A DNA stretch of 64,000 nt, from assembly GCF_003259155.1 (NCBI RefSeq), contig NZ_QGMQ01000003.1, positions 310,001 to 374,000 of the forward strand, in the 5' to 3' direction. The translations under genes were made by a program, and so were the position numbers. How positions within the stretch are numbered: the first letter of the stretch is position 1; each line of letters opens with the position of its first letter. Under the pieces are notes generated by a model. That model was not told the origin of the DNA, searched no databases, and worked only from the letters and a program-made list of their open reading frames with translations. This DNA comes from Marinimicrobium alkaliphilum. GTDB lineage: Bacteria; Pseudomonadota; Gammaproteobacteria; Pseudomonadales; Cellvibrionaceae. Below are positions 27,361-36,266 of this stretch, in pieces.

Positions 27361-27389
27361 AAATAAAAAGCCGCGCGGGTGCGCGGCTT
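27361..27389 (-). terminator. Intrinsic terminator downstream of rpoH
   Basis: On the minus strand AAGCCGCGC, a four-base loop and GCGCGGCTT are followed by TTTTATTT. It lies about 30 bases after the rpoH stop. Confidence 0.9.
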
Positions 27390-27418
27390 GCGAATCGATG
27401 ACTGGCTGGCACGCCCGG

Positions 27419-28282
27419 TCAGGCCGCCAGCATCATGGTCTTGATTTTGTTCATGGCATTTTTCTCCAACTGGCGCACACGCTCAGCGGAGATACCGTAC
27501 TCGGCCGCCAGATCATGCAGGGTCGCCTTGCTGTCGCTCAACCAGCGGCGCTGCAGGATGGTGCGGCTGCGCTCGTCCAGCTGCTCCAGGGCGCTTTCCA
27601 GGCCATTGACATTGGTTTCTTCCCAGTTGGACGCTTCGAGCTGAACTGCCGGGTCGTAGCGCTTGTCTTCCAGGTAGTGGGCAGGCGCGACATAGCTGCT
27701 GTCGTCATCATCGTTTTCGCCGGCATCGAAGGTGGCATCGTAAGACGACAGCCGCCCTTCCATTTCACGCACGTGTTTGACTTCAACATTGAGGTCCTCG
27801 GCCACTGCCTTGGCCTCATCGTTGGTCAGCCAGGCCAGACGCTTCTTGGCGCCGCGCAGGTTGAAGAACAGTTTGCGCTGGGCCTTGGTGGTCGCCACCT
27901 TGACGATGCGCCAGTTGCGCAGAATGAATTCGTGAATCTCGGCCTTGATCCAGTGCACGGCAAAGGACACCAGGCGCACACCCTTCTCCGGGTTGAAGCG
28001 CTTGACCGCCTTCATCAGGCCGACATTGCCCTCCTGGACCAGATCGCCCATCTGCAGGCCGTAGCCGTTGTAGGAGCGGGCGATATGAACCACAAAGCGC
28101 AGATGCGCCATAACCAGTTGCCGGGCGGCGTCGAGATTGCCGTTGTAGTACAGGTCCTCGGCCAGTCGCTGCTCTTCTTCCTGGGACAGGACAGCGATGC
28201 CGCTGACGGCCTGGACGTAGGCATTGAGGTTGCCCCCGGGACTCAGGTTCCCGAGCGGCTGCAAGCTGGTGCTTGTGCTCAT
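27419..28282 (-). CDS. rpoH: RNA polymerase sigma factor RpoH (sigma-32)
   Basis: RpoH directs transcription of heat-shock genes. The 287-residue protein has region 2 ([39 protein letters not shown]), the RpoH box QRKLFFNLR in the centre, which separates it from RpoD and RpoS, and region 4 ending in [19 protein letters not shown]. The ribosome site is GAGGTAGG. The leader holds a perfect 18-base palindrome (28315-28332) about 33 bases before the start. FtsX is not encoded directly upstream, unlike the common ftsYEX-rpoH order; the sequence upstream is instead the edge of an accessory island. Confidence 0.96.
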   Translation of the reverse strand: MSTSTSLQPLGNLSPGGNLNAYVQAVSGIAVLSQEEEQRLAEDLYYNGNLDAARQLVMAHLRFVVHIARSYNGYGLQMGDLVQEGNVGLMKAVKRFNPEKGVRLVSFAVHWIKAEIHEFILRNWRIVKVATTKAQRKLFFNLRGAKKRLAWLTNDEAKAVAEDLNVEVKHVREMEGRLSSYDATFDAGENDDDDSSYVAPAHYLEDKRYDPAVQLEASNWEETNVNGLESALEQLDERSRTILQRRWLSDSKATLHDLAAEYGISAERVRQLEKNAMNKIKTMMLAA

Positions 28283-28314
28283 CTGTGTTACCTACCTCGC
28301 ATTGAATTTGGGTC

Positions 28315-28332
28315 TTTGGGGCTAGCCCCAAA
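28315..28332. promoter_or_regulatory. Perfect palindrome in the rpoH leader
   Basis: TTTGGGGCTAGCCCCAAA is an uninterrupted 18-base palindrome. It could be a dimeric operator or a short hairpin affecting rpoH expression; the sequence alone does not tell. Confidence 0.45.
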
Positions 28333-28434
28333 CGACATTGGAGTTTAGCACTACTGGCCTTAGACTGCCAATAGGCCAAAAGTTCCTGCCTGGCGCGGTA
28401 ATTTGCTGGGAAATCAGTGGGTTGGCGCAACCGT

Positions 28435-28662
28435 TCAGTCCGCCACCGGCCGTTGCTGCGCGTCATGTGGCACCCGCAGAATTTGGCGTTGGTTCTGGGC
28501 GTAGTCTTGCCGGTACACCACGATAAACGGCAGCCCGTCGATCACCCGTTCGCGCGTGCCCTTGGGCCGGCCAAGTCGACCGGCGCCCGGATGTGCCGGC
28601 AAGATCAGATAGCCGAGTCAACCAACTTCAGCACCACGTCGATGGCGAGACTGGGGCTGCTC
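28435..28662 (-). pseudogene. Relic of a ParE/RelE-family toxin gene
   Basis: Read on the minus strand, the bases up to the TGA at 28437 translate as LPAHPGAGRLGRPKGTRE, then RVIDGLPFIVVYRQ and a C-terminus QILRVPHDAQQRP, which is the typical second half of a ParE/RelE-type toxin. The preceding part (SPSLAIDVVLKLVDSA) fits the same family but is in another frame, so at least one indel separates the halves near 28605. The N-terminal third is missing: the similarity stops at about 28662, four bases from the stop codon of the neighbouring immunity gene. No antitoxin gene is seen beside it. It looks like an inactivated toxin cut by arrival of the Rhs island. Confidence 0.72.
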
Positions 28663-28665
28663 TAA

Positions 28666-29109
28666 TTAAGGAATCTCAAATACCTTTCTATGCCGATAGA
28701 TCTCACATAGCTTATCATTACAAAATGTCAGCTTTACGACATTGAATCGGGAGGCGTTCAAATAGAACTTCCATACATCCTTTTCCATAAATTCTTTTGT
28801 GCCCACGGGGTGCATATATGTCTGCATCAGAACCTGAAAACCCTCATCGACGCCCACCTTAGGACTCAAGTTACTATCCACTTCTATGGAAATAAATATT
28901 TCCTCCCGCTTACCACTTAGTGCTGCCAAGTTAGCAAACACTTTGCTGTACACGTCTTCCTTGCTCTCTCCGATTACAAAGCCTAGCGATTCTCCGCTGG
29001 CAGTGACTTCATCCTCGTATTTAATCCAAAAATAGACAAAGCCAGCCAAAAACAAGAGAAACACTTGCAATCCAGAAAATAGAATAATCGAGACAAACGC
29101 TACCCTCAT
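28666..29109 (-). CDS. Putative immunity protein of the orphan Rhs tip (membrane-anchored)
   Basis: The start ATG 29109 follows AGAGG; it gives a 147-residue protein with one N-terminal membrane segment (MRVAFVSIILFSGLQVFLLF and on to about residue 30) and a soluble domain of mixed charge ending FEIP. No known domain is recognised. It lies 53 bases downstream of the orphan Rhs toxin tip and on the same strand, the standard place for a cognate immunity gene. AT content is higher than in the housekeeping genes. The membrane anchor suggests that it works at the periplasmic face or inner membrane; that is inference. Confidence 0.65.
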   Translation of the reverse strand: MRVAFVSIILFSGLQVFLLFLAGFVYFWIKYEDEVTASGESLGFVIGESKEDVYSKVFANLAALSGKREEIFISIEVDSNLSPKVGVDEGFQVLMQTYMHPVGTKEFMEKDVWKFYLNASRFNVVKLTFCNDKLCEIYRHRKVFEIP

Positions 29110-29162
29110 TGTGAACCTCTGCTTGTTTTGATGCTCGACGAACAAGTGCCCGCGCGGCGCCT

Positions 29163-29738
29163 TCATCGATCTTCTTCCCGAAGGAAATTATGCATAATCG
29201 GAACCCGATCTGCTTGGCCGCTGCCAAACTGTGGCCGGCCGCTGTCGACCTCTGAAGGCCCTCCGTCCGCTGCATTTGCAATTGCACCCGCAGCACTATT
29301 GCTATTTGTAGCACGCCGTCTCGCAGCCGGAATAAGGCTATACCTCTGACCCTGAACTAGTCCTCTCGCCAAACCATCAACGCGTGAATCTGATGCATTG
29401 ATTTCTCGAAACGTTATACCGGATCCTTCATTACTCAAATCTAGCCAAGCGCTCCTGTCGGTTTCATGCGTACCGAAAGACAAGCCAGTCGTGTCATCGT
29501 TTACTCGACCCATTTGGCCATTTCCTACATCCCCATAGGAGTATATCGTAGCGTTACGATCTCCCAAATATTCTGCGTTAGTCACAATAAAGTTATGATT
29601 CGCTGGCACTGGAAAGTCTAAAGGCCTACTAACCAAGTACGAATGTTCCCCGGTCGGGTCAACAAAACTCAACGGATCATTATGCACATAAGCATAAAGA
29701 TTCATCTGATCTTCATAAAAGATCGGATCGGTTTGCAA
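29163..29738 (-). CDS. Orphan Rhs C-terminal tip (5'-truncated Rhs with toxin domain)
   Basis: The frame starts with the last part of the Rhs core ([25 protein letters not shown]) and then changes into a unique C-terminal domain of about 160 residues. The core part is nearly the same DNA as in the complete Rhs gene 2.4 kb away (29650-29747 against 32063-32158), while the rest is unrelated. No ribosome site precedes the ATG, and the upstream core is missing, so this is a displaced toxin module rather than a full gene. The tip contains [17 protein letters not shown] and a GGPSEVDSG segment but no motif I can assign with safety. Its immunity gene follows. Such silent cassettes replace the active tip by recombination in other Rhs systems. 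Confidence 0.78.
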   Translation of the reverse strand: MQTDPIFYEDQMNLYAYVHNDPLSFVDPTGEHSYLVSRPLDFPVPANHNFIVTNAEYLGDRNATIYSYGDVGNGQMGRVNDDTTGLSFGTHETDRSAWLDLSNEGSGITFREINASDSRVDGLARGLVQGQRYSLIPAARRRATNSNSAAGAIANAADGGPSEVDSGRPQFGSGQADRVPIMHNFLREEDR

Positions 29739-29747
29739 GAACCGTCC
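29650..29747 (-). repeat. Rhs core segment repeated at 32063-32158
   Basis: About five of six bases match the end of the core in the complete Rhs gene at 32063-32158, including a long identical run over the DQMNLYAY codons. Homology stops within a few bases of 29750 on one side and at the DPTG codons on the other. Confidence 0.85.
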
Positions 29748-29935
29748 GCCTACGTGCCGTCGCAGCTATATCCGCCGATAACCCCAACGCAATCAATCAC
29801 TTAAAGAGCGCACACCCCGGTGCAGCGGGTACTTTAGCAAGTTACAGGCCCCGACGCACTTTTTTGCTTAGCTGCGGGTTCTGGGGCGCCGATAAGCGCC
29901 CCTGTAACAGCCGCCCGAAGGCGGCTAAAGAGGGG

Positions 29936-30148
29936 CTATTGCCCCTCGATCAAGTGCATGTAATGCGCTTTGACATCTTTGACGTACCGCTGCCAGTCGT
30001 CCAGGCGCTCCCACGCCTAGACGACATCCCGGTAGTTGGCGGGCAGGTAGTCCATCCGGTTGAGGACGAACGCCGCCGCGATCCGCTCACCGGTGCTGGC
30101 GCCGGTACGACCGGTGCGTTGCAGTTGGTTCGCGAGTTCGGCAGCCAT
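29936..30148 (-). pseudogene. Small conserved-looking gene interrupted by an amber codon
   Basis: From ATG 30148 the frame reads MAAELANQLQRTGRTGASTG, then ERIAAAFVLNRMDYLPANYR and DVV before a TAG at 30019-30017 (codon 44), after which the same frame continues with AWERLDDWQRYVKDVKAHYM and HLIEGQ to a stop at 29936. Both halves look like one protein of 70 residues in which a Glu codon GAG has become TAG. The amphipathic, Arg/Asp-rich composition is that of a small DNA- or protein-binding factor but no family is recognised. It is divergent from the XRE gene 68 bases away. Readthrough is possible but less likely than loss of function. Confidence 0.55.
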
Positions 30149-30216
30149 AAACACCACAACCGCAAAACCGGGGTTATGCTATGCCAACGCTCACATACAG
30201 TTTGTTGGATGAACAG

Positions 30217-30573
30217 ATGACCCAAGACGACAAGGTATTTTTTAAGCAACTCGGCCAGCGGGTGGCAAAACTACGCAAGGAACTCAATTGGACTCAAACC
30301 CAGTTGGCCGAGACGCTGGGAATTTCACAACAGCTTATCGCGGCCTATGAGTCCGGGTCGCGGAAGATTCCAGCGTCGATGCTGCCCACGCTGTCACGGC
30401 TGTTTTCCGTGCCCCTGGAGCAGTTGGTGGGTATCCAGCCCTTACCGGCCAAGCGAGGCCCCGCTTCGACACTGCAACGGCAGATGGAACAGATCAACTC
30501 CATGCCCAAGGGCAAGCAGAAGTTTTTTACGGAGATGTTGGAAGCCTTGATCAAGCAACAGCAGGCTTCCTGA
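30217..30573 (+). CDS. XRE-family helix-turn-helix regulator
   Basis: The 118-residue protein (start ATG 30217; 30181 is a possible alternative) has an HTH_3 domain at about residues 10-65: LGQRVAKLRKELNWTQTQLA followed by ETLGISQQLIAAYESGSRKI and the rest of the fourth helix. The C-terminal 40 residues (QRQMEQINSMPKGKQKFFTE and MLEALIKQQ) are helical and could dimerise. It lies between the amber-interrupted gene and a SymE-like toxin, so it probably controls one of them. The ribosome site is weak (GGATGAAC). Confidence 0.85.
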   Translation: MTQDDKVFFKQLGQRVAKLRKELNWTQTQLAETLGISQQLIAAYESGSRKIPASMLPTLSRLFSVPLEQLVGIQPLPAKRGPASTLQRQMEQINSMPKGKQKFFTEMLEALIKQQQAS

Positions 30574-30595
30574 GAAGAGAGACGCTTTTAAAGAC

Positions 30596-30629
30596 GCAGA
30601 CCCAGGGTGCGCCAACACCCTGGGTCTGC
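30596..30629 (+). promoter_or_regulatory. Perfect 14-bp hairpin between the XRE gene and symE
   Basis: GCAGACCCAGGGTG, six loop bases and CACCCTGGGTCTGC pair without mismatch. No T-run follows, so it is not a classical terminator. It sits about 20 bases before the AGGAGG ribosome site of the SymE-like gene and could control its translation or mark an antisense RNA. Confidence 0.55.
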
Positions 30630-30661
30630 TAACCACAGCAAACCTGCATAGGAGGTTTACC

Positions 30662-30892
30662 ATGGCTACAGCCAAGTGTACGCAAGCGGCGCCGGTGTGT
30701 CATACCCGGCGGATCAAGATGGGGCAGAAGTTCTACGACTACCGGCGCAAGGACCGGTCTCAGGCCAGGGTGCCCTGGCTGCAACTGAGGGGGCATTGGC
30801 TCGATAAGGCCGGTTTTGGGATTGATGTGCCGGTGACCGTCAGAGTGATGGAGGGGTGTTTGGTGTTGACGGCGGAAGAGATCGGCGCTTAA
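30662..30892 (+). CDS. SymE-like toxin
   Basis: The 76-residue protein has a strong ribosome site (AGGAGG at 30651). Its C-terminal half VPWLQLRGHWLDKAGFGIDV and the following PVTVRVMEGCLVLTAEE match the SymE family, SOS-induced AbrB-like fold proteins of type I toxin-antitoxin loci that cleave or condense nucleic acid. In E. coli translation is blocked by the antisense RNA SymR; no such RNA can be proven here but a hairpin lies in the leader. SymE genes are often found beside Rhs loci, as here. A strong terminator follows four bases after the stop. Confidence 0.85.
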   Translation: MATAKCTQAAPVCHTRRIKMGQKFYDYRRKDRSQARVPWLQLRGHWLDKAGFGIDVPVTVRVMEGCLVLTAEEIGA

Positions 30893-30895
30893 CGG

Positions 30896-30930
30896 AAAAA
30901 GCCCAGCCGGGTTTAGCGGCTGGGCTTTTT
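30896..30930 (+). terminator. Intrinsic terminator after the SymE-like gene
   Basis: AAAAAGCCCAGCCGG, a short loop and CGGCTGGGCTTTTT form an 8-9 bp GC stem with a T-run; the A-run lets it work for both strands, thus also for the immunity gene transcript coming from the other side. Confidence 0.9.
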
Positions 30931-30994
30931 GATTAATTAAATACGTCCCCTTTTTCGTCCTCTCTTTTTGAGCTCAACCTTTTAGTTCTTCTCC

Positions 30995-31510
30995 TCATTT
31001 CAAATTCAAGTCGAAGGTGAAAGGTATTTCATCAGAGTCTTGCAGTCGCCCTGTCTGTGGAATCATGTATCTAATTCCCCAATTACCAGGCAACGATAAT
31101 AGAGTTATCAAACGATCAATATTTCCATAGCTATACCGAACTCGATCACCTTCAAGCCACTCCCCCGCGAAGAAAAATCCGAGCTTTTTACATTTTTGAG
31201 ATGCGAGCCGTGAAACCTCAGCGAGAAAATCAAAAAACTTGGGGCGATCACCGCTCACCTCGAAAGCAGTCAACTCTTCATGTATGCCAAAAGCCAAACC
31301 AATGTCATCATCTATGGGGAACTGCAAAAAAAGTACATTCATCCAGTTTTCATTTTTTTGCATAATTTCTAGCCCAGAACGAACGTTGGACTCAGAGTGT
31401 TCAACGCCATTCAAAAGGCCATAACCAAATTTTTCAGCTATGAGTTTTAGCTCAGGATAAATTTCACTATCATCAATAGTTGAATAGCCAATACCAATAG
31501 TAGTGCTCAT
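30995..31510 (-). CDS. Putative immunity protein of the complete Rhs toxin
   Basis: The 171-residue protein has no signal peptide and no recognised domain. It is acidic in its middle (LQFPIDDDIGLAFGIHEEL) and reads as a soluble cytoplasmic alpha/beta protein, with aromatic residues in FFFAGEWLEGDRVRYSYG. Its start is two bases from the stop of the Rhs gene, with the ribosome site AGGAAGG lying over that stop codon, so translation is coupled. This is the standard position of a cognate immunity gene; the sequence similarity to known immunity families such as SUKH or Imm families is not clear enough to name one. GC content is low relative to the window. Confidence 0.7.
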   Translation of the reverse strand: MSTTIGIGYSTIDDSEIYPELKLIAEKFGYGLLNGVEHSESNVRSGLEIMQKNENWMNVLFLQFPIDDDIGLAFGIHEELTAFEVSGDRPKFFDFLAEVSRLASQKCKKLGFFFAGEWLEGDRVRYSYGNIDRLITLLSLPGNWGIRYMIPQTGRLQDSDEIPFTFDLNLK

Positions 31511-31512
31511 AT

Positions 31513-34155
31513 CTACCTTCCTGACCTTGTACGCGTTGTGCTTGTCCCCTGACCGGTCTGAGCTTTATAAAGCTCACGAATATCTCTGGGTGTAACAGCC
31601 CTGTCAGGCCCTTTACCAGTAAATACTCGCCCTTCTGGCGTCACATGCCTAGCATTCTGAGGTGTAGCTGTTGCTTCAGTCTGACCATGCCCTCGTGATC
31701 TTAAGCGAACTAGATCTTGCCCTCCACGTTGAACCGTAGGGTTACCAGCTTGAGTAGCAGCATCAACTTGCCCTTGAATGGTTCTTTCACCAGGAGCAGG
31801 CCTAACACCCCGCGTTTCAAGGCCCCTAGCTCCGCTTGTTGTATTACCACGACTAGTCCCAGTAGCAACCGTCGCCGCAGCAGCACAAACCGCGCTAGCA
31901 TTGCATGCGACAACCGCCGCACCAGCGACAACCACGCCGGAACCGATAATCGTGCCCATATCTCCCTGGCGCCGAATTTCTTGTAAATCTTCTCTCTCCA
32001 TTATCTCTTGGTTGGAATGCCGCTTCCAGCCCTCGAGATGACCGGCGGCAGCGCTAACCTTACCGGTCGGATCTGTGTAGTTCAGCGGATCATTATGCAC
32101 GTAGGCATACAGATTCATCTGATCTTCATACCCAATCGGATCGGTTTGCAAGAACCGCCCCAGCGTCGGCGAGTACATCCGAGCCTTATAGTGGTATAAC
32201 CCCAGCTCCTCAAACCAGATTTGACCAGTATACGCAAAGCGCCCAACGTTGCCATCCCCCGGTATACCGTAGGCGTCATAGGACAGCTTGGCCACGGCAC
32301 TGCCGCTCTGGTTGGTATGGGCGATGATGCTGCCCTGGTGGTTAGTGTGCAGGTACCGTCGGGCACTGGCGCCTAGGCTGCTGCCGTGGTACTCCATCAG
32401 GGGCTCATCGACCTGATCGCCGTGAACGTAACGCCGAACTGGGGCAGTGGCGGTGCCACTGGTGTATTCGGCAATCAGAGCATCGCCGTCGTAGAGAAAC
32501 TGGCGGCGCTCCCCATTGATGACCACTTCGAACAGTCGCCCCAGTGGATCATAGGTGAACGTCGCGTTTACGGCACCAGTGGCGCTGGAATCCGTGATTT
32601 CGGTCAGGCGGTTTTCATCATCGTAGATGTAACTACGGGCGCCATCGACAACAAGGTTACCGTTGTCGTCATAATCCATAGGAACGTCGTTGACCTGAGT
32701 GTACTGATTGAGGCCGTTGGGTATATAAATGCCGGCGCGATTGCCATTGCCGGCGTGGCGGTACTGGCCGTTACTGTAATTAATAGCGGTGATCTGGCCG
32801 ACCGGGTTGTAGCCGAAGGTGTTGGTCAGGTCGTCGGCACTGCCAGCCAGATCCTGGCTAAAACTCAGAAGTCGGCCCGCGCTGTCGTACTCATAGCCGG
32901 TAGTGGCCCCGTTGGGGCGTTGCAAAGCCTCACGCCGGGCGCGGTCGTTGTATACGACGGTGAGGATGGCTGGATTAGTACTTTCCTGCTCGTGAACGCT
33001 GATCATCCGGTTCAGTGCGTCAAATCGGTAGGAAAACGTCGCCGTGGAGCCTGGGTGTGTTATATGCGTGCGGTTACCGTTGTTGTCATAGGCATAAGTG
33101 ATCGCACGGGTCAAACTGCCCAAATTGTTCTCGGAGCTAAGCAGGTTGCCAAAACCGTCGAAACTGTTTGTGATGCCGGGGCCGGCACTCGAATTGAAAC
33201 GGGCGTACAACGACAGTCCTTGGAGATTGTAGCCGTAATGCACATCCGGCATGTCGCTGGAGTAGCTTCTCCGGGTAACACGGTTCTGAGCATCGATTGT
33301 ATGGGTGACCACGATTTTATTACGCTTGATCTCCACCTCGACGTTGCCGTTCAGGTCATACTGGTACTCATTAAAATCGTCGTAATTGACCGCCCCCGGA
33401 TTGGTGGGGGATTGGCCTAGGCTTAGGGTTTTGGACGGGTAGTAGCGGCGGTGCAACCGACCGTTCTGGTAAGTCAGTTCCGTCTGGTTGCCATTGGCAT
33501 CTGTCTGGGTTTTCAGTCGCGCGCCTAGGTAGGTGTTGGCCACATATATCTGTTCTAGATCGGTGTCCACCGCGCGCCGCTCGGTCTTTATCAGATCCCA
33601 TTGGTTGTATGTGTATTGAGTGATGCGGTCAGGACCAAAGGGACTGTTCTGGCGTGTACACGCGTCCGGCAGAGAGTCGTAGTAATGGACGGGTTCCAAA
33701 TAGGCGCTGAGTCGTTGCGCCTTACAGTTGACACGGTGGTGTTGGTCGTAATTGTACTGAACCAGACTTTCCGTTGTGCCTTGGGTGTTGAGTACCGCTT
33801 CGATGGTTTTCCGGTTGAGCCCGTCGTACTGGTAAACCTCCGCCTGGTGGACAGTGAAGCCCTGCCATTCGGAAGGGACAATGGCGTCATCCTGCCAGGC
33901 TGCCAGTGTGCCCGTCTCCACCTTGATCAGGAGTCCGTAGTCGTTGTACGTGTTTCGCGTCGCGGGGTAACCGAGAGAGCCGTCGCCGTCGGGATCAGGC
34001 CGAATAACGCCGGTCAGGTGGCCGGCAAGGTCGTAGCGCATGACCGTAGTATGAGGTATTTCCAACTGCGCCGCCAAAGCACTTATGCAGACGAAAGCGC
34101 CTATTGAGGCAATCGCCAGATATCTTAAAGCCCGGAGTAGTAAATGGTGTGTCAT
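31513..34155 (-). CDS. Secreted Rhs/YD-repeat protein with core domain and C-terminal toxin
   Basis: From ATG 34155 (880 residues; a TTG at 34182 is unlikely) the protein begins with a Sec signal peptide ([20 protein letters not shown], cleavage near ALAAQ). More than a dozen YD repeats follow, such as [22 protein letters not shown] and [10 protein letters not shown]. The Rhs-associated core ends near residue 690 with [20 protein letters not shown], then [19 protein letters not shown]. After this DPTG boundary comes a tip of about 180 residues with a glycine/alanine-rich hydrophobic stretch and an unclassified C-terminus ([20 protein letters not shown]). The tip is presumably the toxin. The YD shell, known from TcC and other Rhs proteins, would enclose it. 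The preceding gene carries further YD repeats. Confidence 0.9.
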   Translation of the reverse strand: MTHHLLLRALRYLAIASIGAFVCISALAAQLEIPHTTVMRYDLAGHLTGVIRPDPDGDGSLGYPATRNTYNDYGLLIKVETGTLAAWQDDAIVPSEWQGFTVHQAEVYQYDGLNRKTIEAVLNTQGTTESLVQYNYDQHHRVNCKAQRLSAYLEPVHYYDSLPDACTRQNSPFGPDRITQYTYNQWDLIKTERRAVDTDLEQIYVANTYLGARLKTQTDANGNQTELTYQNGRLHRRYYPSKTLSLGQSPTNPGAVNYDDFNEYQYDLNGNVEVEIKRNKIVVTHTIDAQNRVTRRSYSSDMPDVHYGYNLQGLSLYARFNSSAGPGITNSFDGFGNLLSSENNLGSLTRAITYAYDNNGNRTHITHPGSTATFSYRFDALNRMISVHEQESTNPAILTVVYNDRARREALQRPNGATTGYEYDSAGRLLSFSQDLAGSADDLTNTFGYNPVGQITAINYSNGQYRHAGNGNRAGIYIPNGLNQYTQVNDVPMDYDDNGNLVVDGARSYIYDDENRLTEITDSSATGAVNATFTYDPLGRLFEVVINGERRQFLYDGDALIAEYTSGTATAPVRRYVHGDQVDEPLMEYHGSSLGASARRYLHTNHQGSIIAHTNQSGSAVAKLSYDAYGIPGDGNVGRFAYTGQIWFEELGLYHYKARMYSPTLGRFLQTDPIGYEDQMNLYAYVHNDPLNYTDPTGKVSAAAGHLEGWKRHSNQEIMEREDLQEIRRQGDMGTIIGSGVVVAGAAVVACNASAVCAAAATVATGTSRGNTTSGARGLETRGVRPAPGERTIQGQVDAATQAGNPTVQRGGQDLVRLRSRGHGQTEATATPQNARHVTPEGRVFTGKGPDRAVTPRDIRELYKAQTGQGTSTTRTRSGR
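32063..32158 (-). repeat. Rhs core segment repeated at 29650-29747
   Basis: This is the recombination-prone end of the Rhs core, matched by the orphan tip at 29650-29747. Tip sequences after it are unrelated in the two copies. Confidence 0.85.
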
Positions 34156-34172
34156 GAGAGCAGGTCCTTCTG

Positions 34173-36161
34173 TTACGGGCAACTGGTCAGGTTGGCATTG
34201 GGCGCAGTTTCACCGATTTGATTTCCGTAAATGTCATATTGATAGCAGGTGCGCAGGGTTCTATTATCCTGTTCGGATGTCACCGTTACGCCGGTCAACA
34301 GAAGGTTGTCGTGTTCGTACTCATAACGAGTGACAACCTCATCATTACCGGAGCAGCCATCTCCGGCGGCCTGGCTGTTGGTACAGTAGCTCTCTTCCAC
34401 TTTCATCCAAATCCCGTTTTCAGCAATCGACTTGGTACCGGATGGAGAGTAGTAGTTGGCAAACCTCTGCTCGTACCTGAAGCGCGTTTGCGGGCGAATG
34501 CCAGCAGAGTTGGCCGGGCCGGTGACTGTTGCCAACTGGCCGGATTGTGGGTGATAGGTGTAGTCCGTCCGGTTGCCTTTAGCGTCCTCGGTCCATTCCG
34601 GCTTGTTGCAGTATTTTTCGTTGCTGCTGTTGCAGCTATTTGGGTATTTCGCTGTTCGGGTTCCGCCTTGGGCGGTGATGGAGGTGATGTTTCCACGATC
34701 ATCGTGCTCAAAAACGGAAACAACGCCGTTGGAGAGGTCATGGAATTGTTCTAACAATGTGGCTTGATCGCCACTGAAGCCCGCGTGGTAGTTCCAGGCC
34801 TTTACGCTCATAAGAGCGTTGGATCCGGGGTTGAGCTTGACCTCTCCAACCGATCTATAACCGCCGTTAATATTCAATATTGCTTCAAGCTGACCATGCG
34901 ATCCGCGCCTTTCTTGCCGTATGTTATATGTGTTTCCAGTTGTCATCGAGTCGTTTGCGGCGCCAAAAGCGCTTGAACCAATAAGCATCGCGTAGTTTGT
35001 AGGTACATAGTAGGTATTGGGCCCCAACCCGAGACCGGGAAACTGCCTGGGAATGTACTTGTTCTCATATCGGTACCGGAATTCTTTTGTCCCGGTATTG
35101 CCATTCCATATTTCTACAAGGCGCGGCAACTTTCTTTGACCGGGGCTATAGCCAGCATAGGTGCCGTCGGGCTCCTGAATGGCCATGTCGAAGGGCCGGT
35201 GGACGTAGTCTGTTCTCTTTCCATTGGGCTCAATAACACTGAACGTGGCTTCCTGGCGATACATTCTACGCGGCATACCTGTTGGCCAGAGGTATTCCAC
35301 TTTGGGCCAGTCATGAAGGCTGCACTCCGCTGCGCCGGATTGCTCGCCCCGGGCCGCTGAGCAATGCTCAACGGCGTTATTGATGGCCTTGACATAGCGC
35401 GGAGTCGAACCTGTCCAAGCAGCGGTATCACTGGGAACGTCACTACTGCTGCCCGTATCGCTCAAACCGGAGGCATGATCAATCACATAGTAATACTTGA
35501 GCTGGAAGCCTGTATTGGTTGTCACGCTGGCTATGACGTCGGTGGAACCCCCGTCCTTGTGGACTTCTACAATCTTACCGTTGGGATAATGTATTTCCGC
35601 CATTTCCAAGCGATTGTGCCATTTGAACTCTCCATTGGTCTTGTAAACTACCCTGGTGCCATCGGGCTTGGTCATAACGACCCCGCCCCAGCTTGACTCG
35701 AACCGCAAACGATGCCCTGGATGTCCCACTGGCTTGAAATACCCTTCGGAGTCGGTCACGGGCAACTGGTCAAAGGCGTCGCTCTGTGTCGTGCTGATTT
35801 GTGTATCGAAGGTTTGTGTGGAGACTCCATCAGAAACGACTATCCAGTAAGTGTTCATGGGGGACTGGGTGTAAAACAGCTTCCCATGAAAGTTGCTTAA
35901 TGGCCCCCAGATTTGTCCAATCTCATACCCAACCCACTGGTTTTCATGCATGGAAATACTGTGACTTAGCCCCATGTCACCACCAATGCTGACTCCGGGA
36001 TGGGTAAGCTGAACCTGGCCGGTTACCATGTTTACCCCATGCTCGTTTTGTACGTTGTAAGGCGGCGCAACAAGCCACTCAGACTGAGCCATACTCTCAC
36101 CAATATAGACTGCTCCTACGGCAAATAGGCGCAGCTTCTTCACAATGTGGGCAATAGGCAT
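34173..36161 (-). CDS. Secreted RHS/YD-repeat shell protein (N-terminal partner)
   Basis: ATG 36161, after GGAGAG, gives a 662-residue protein with a short signal-peptide-like start ([20 protein letters not shown], cleavage near MAQSE). The N-terminal 300 residues ([32 protein letters not shown]) resemble the beta-domain that precedes the YD shell in many exported Rhs proteins. Degenerate YD repeats follow ([40 protein letters not shown]) and the last residues are a perfect YD unit ([13 protein letters not shown]). Its stop is 18 bases before the start of the Rhs core protein. Thus the long Rhs chain seems to be split into two exported proteins. Several cysteines suggest disulphides in the periplasm or outside. 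Confidence 0.82.
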   Translation of the reverse strand: MPIAHIVKKLRLFAVGAVYIGESMAQSEWLVAPPYNVQNEHGVNMVTGQVQLTHPGVSIGGDMGLSHSISMHENQWVGYEIGQIWGPLSNFHGKLFYTQSPMNTYWIVVSDGVSTQTFDTQISTTQSDAFDQLPVTDSEGYFKPVGHPGHRLRFESSWGGVVMTKPDGTRVVYKTNGEFKWHNRLEMAEIHYPNGKIVEVHKDGGSTDVIASVTTNTGFQLKYYYVIDHASGLSDTGSSSDVPSDTAAWTGSTPRYVKAINNAVEHCSAARGEQSGAAECSLHDWPKVEYLWPTGMPRRMYRQEATFSVIEPNGKRTDYVHRPFDMAIQEPDGTYAGYSPGQRKLPRLVEIWNGNTGTKEFRYRYENKYIPRQFPGLGLGPNTYYVPTNYAMLIGSSAFGAANDSMTTGNTYNIRQERRGSHGQLEAILNINGGYRSVGEVKLNPGSNALMSVKAWNYHAGFSGDQATLLEQFHDLSNGVVSVFEHDDRGNITSITAQGGTRTAKYPNSCNSSNEKYCNKPEWTEDAKGNRTDYTYHPQSGQLATVTGPANSAGIRPQTRFRYEQRFANYYSPSGTKSIAENGIWMKVEESYCTNSQAAGDGCSGNDEVVTRYEYEHDNLLLTGVTVTSEQDNRTLRTCYQYDIYGNQIGETAPNANLTSCP

Positions 36162-36266
36162 ATTTAACTCTCCAATATCTTCTTTTTGGCATCGCAATTT
36201 TTTCGAATACTGTAATACCACGAAACTCGACCAAAAAATTATGCCGTTTTGTAAGCTCCATACTGA

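Noticed and set aside
34140-34190. Frameshift in a single Rhs gene between the 662- and 880-residue proteins
   Set aside because: The downstream protein has its own ribosome site and a complete signal peptide, and the upstream one ends in a clean YD repeat, so two genes are more likely than a broken one.
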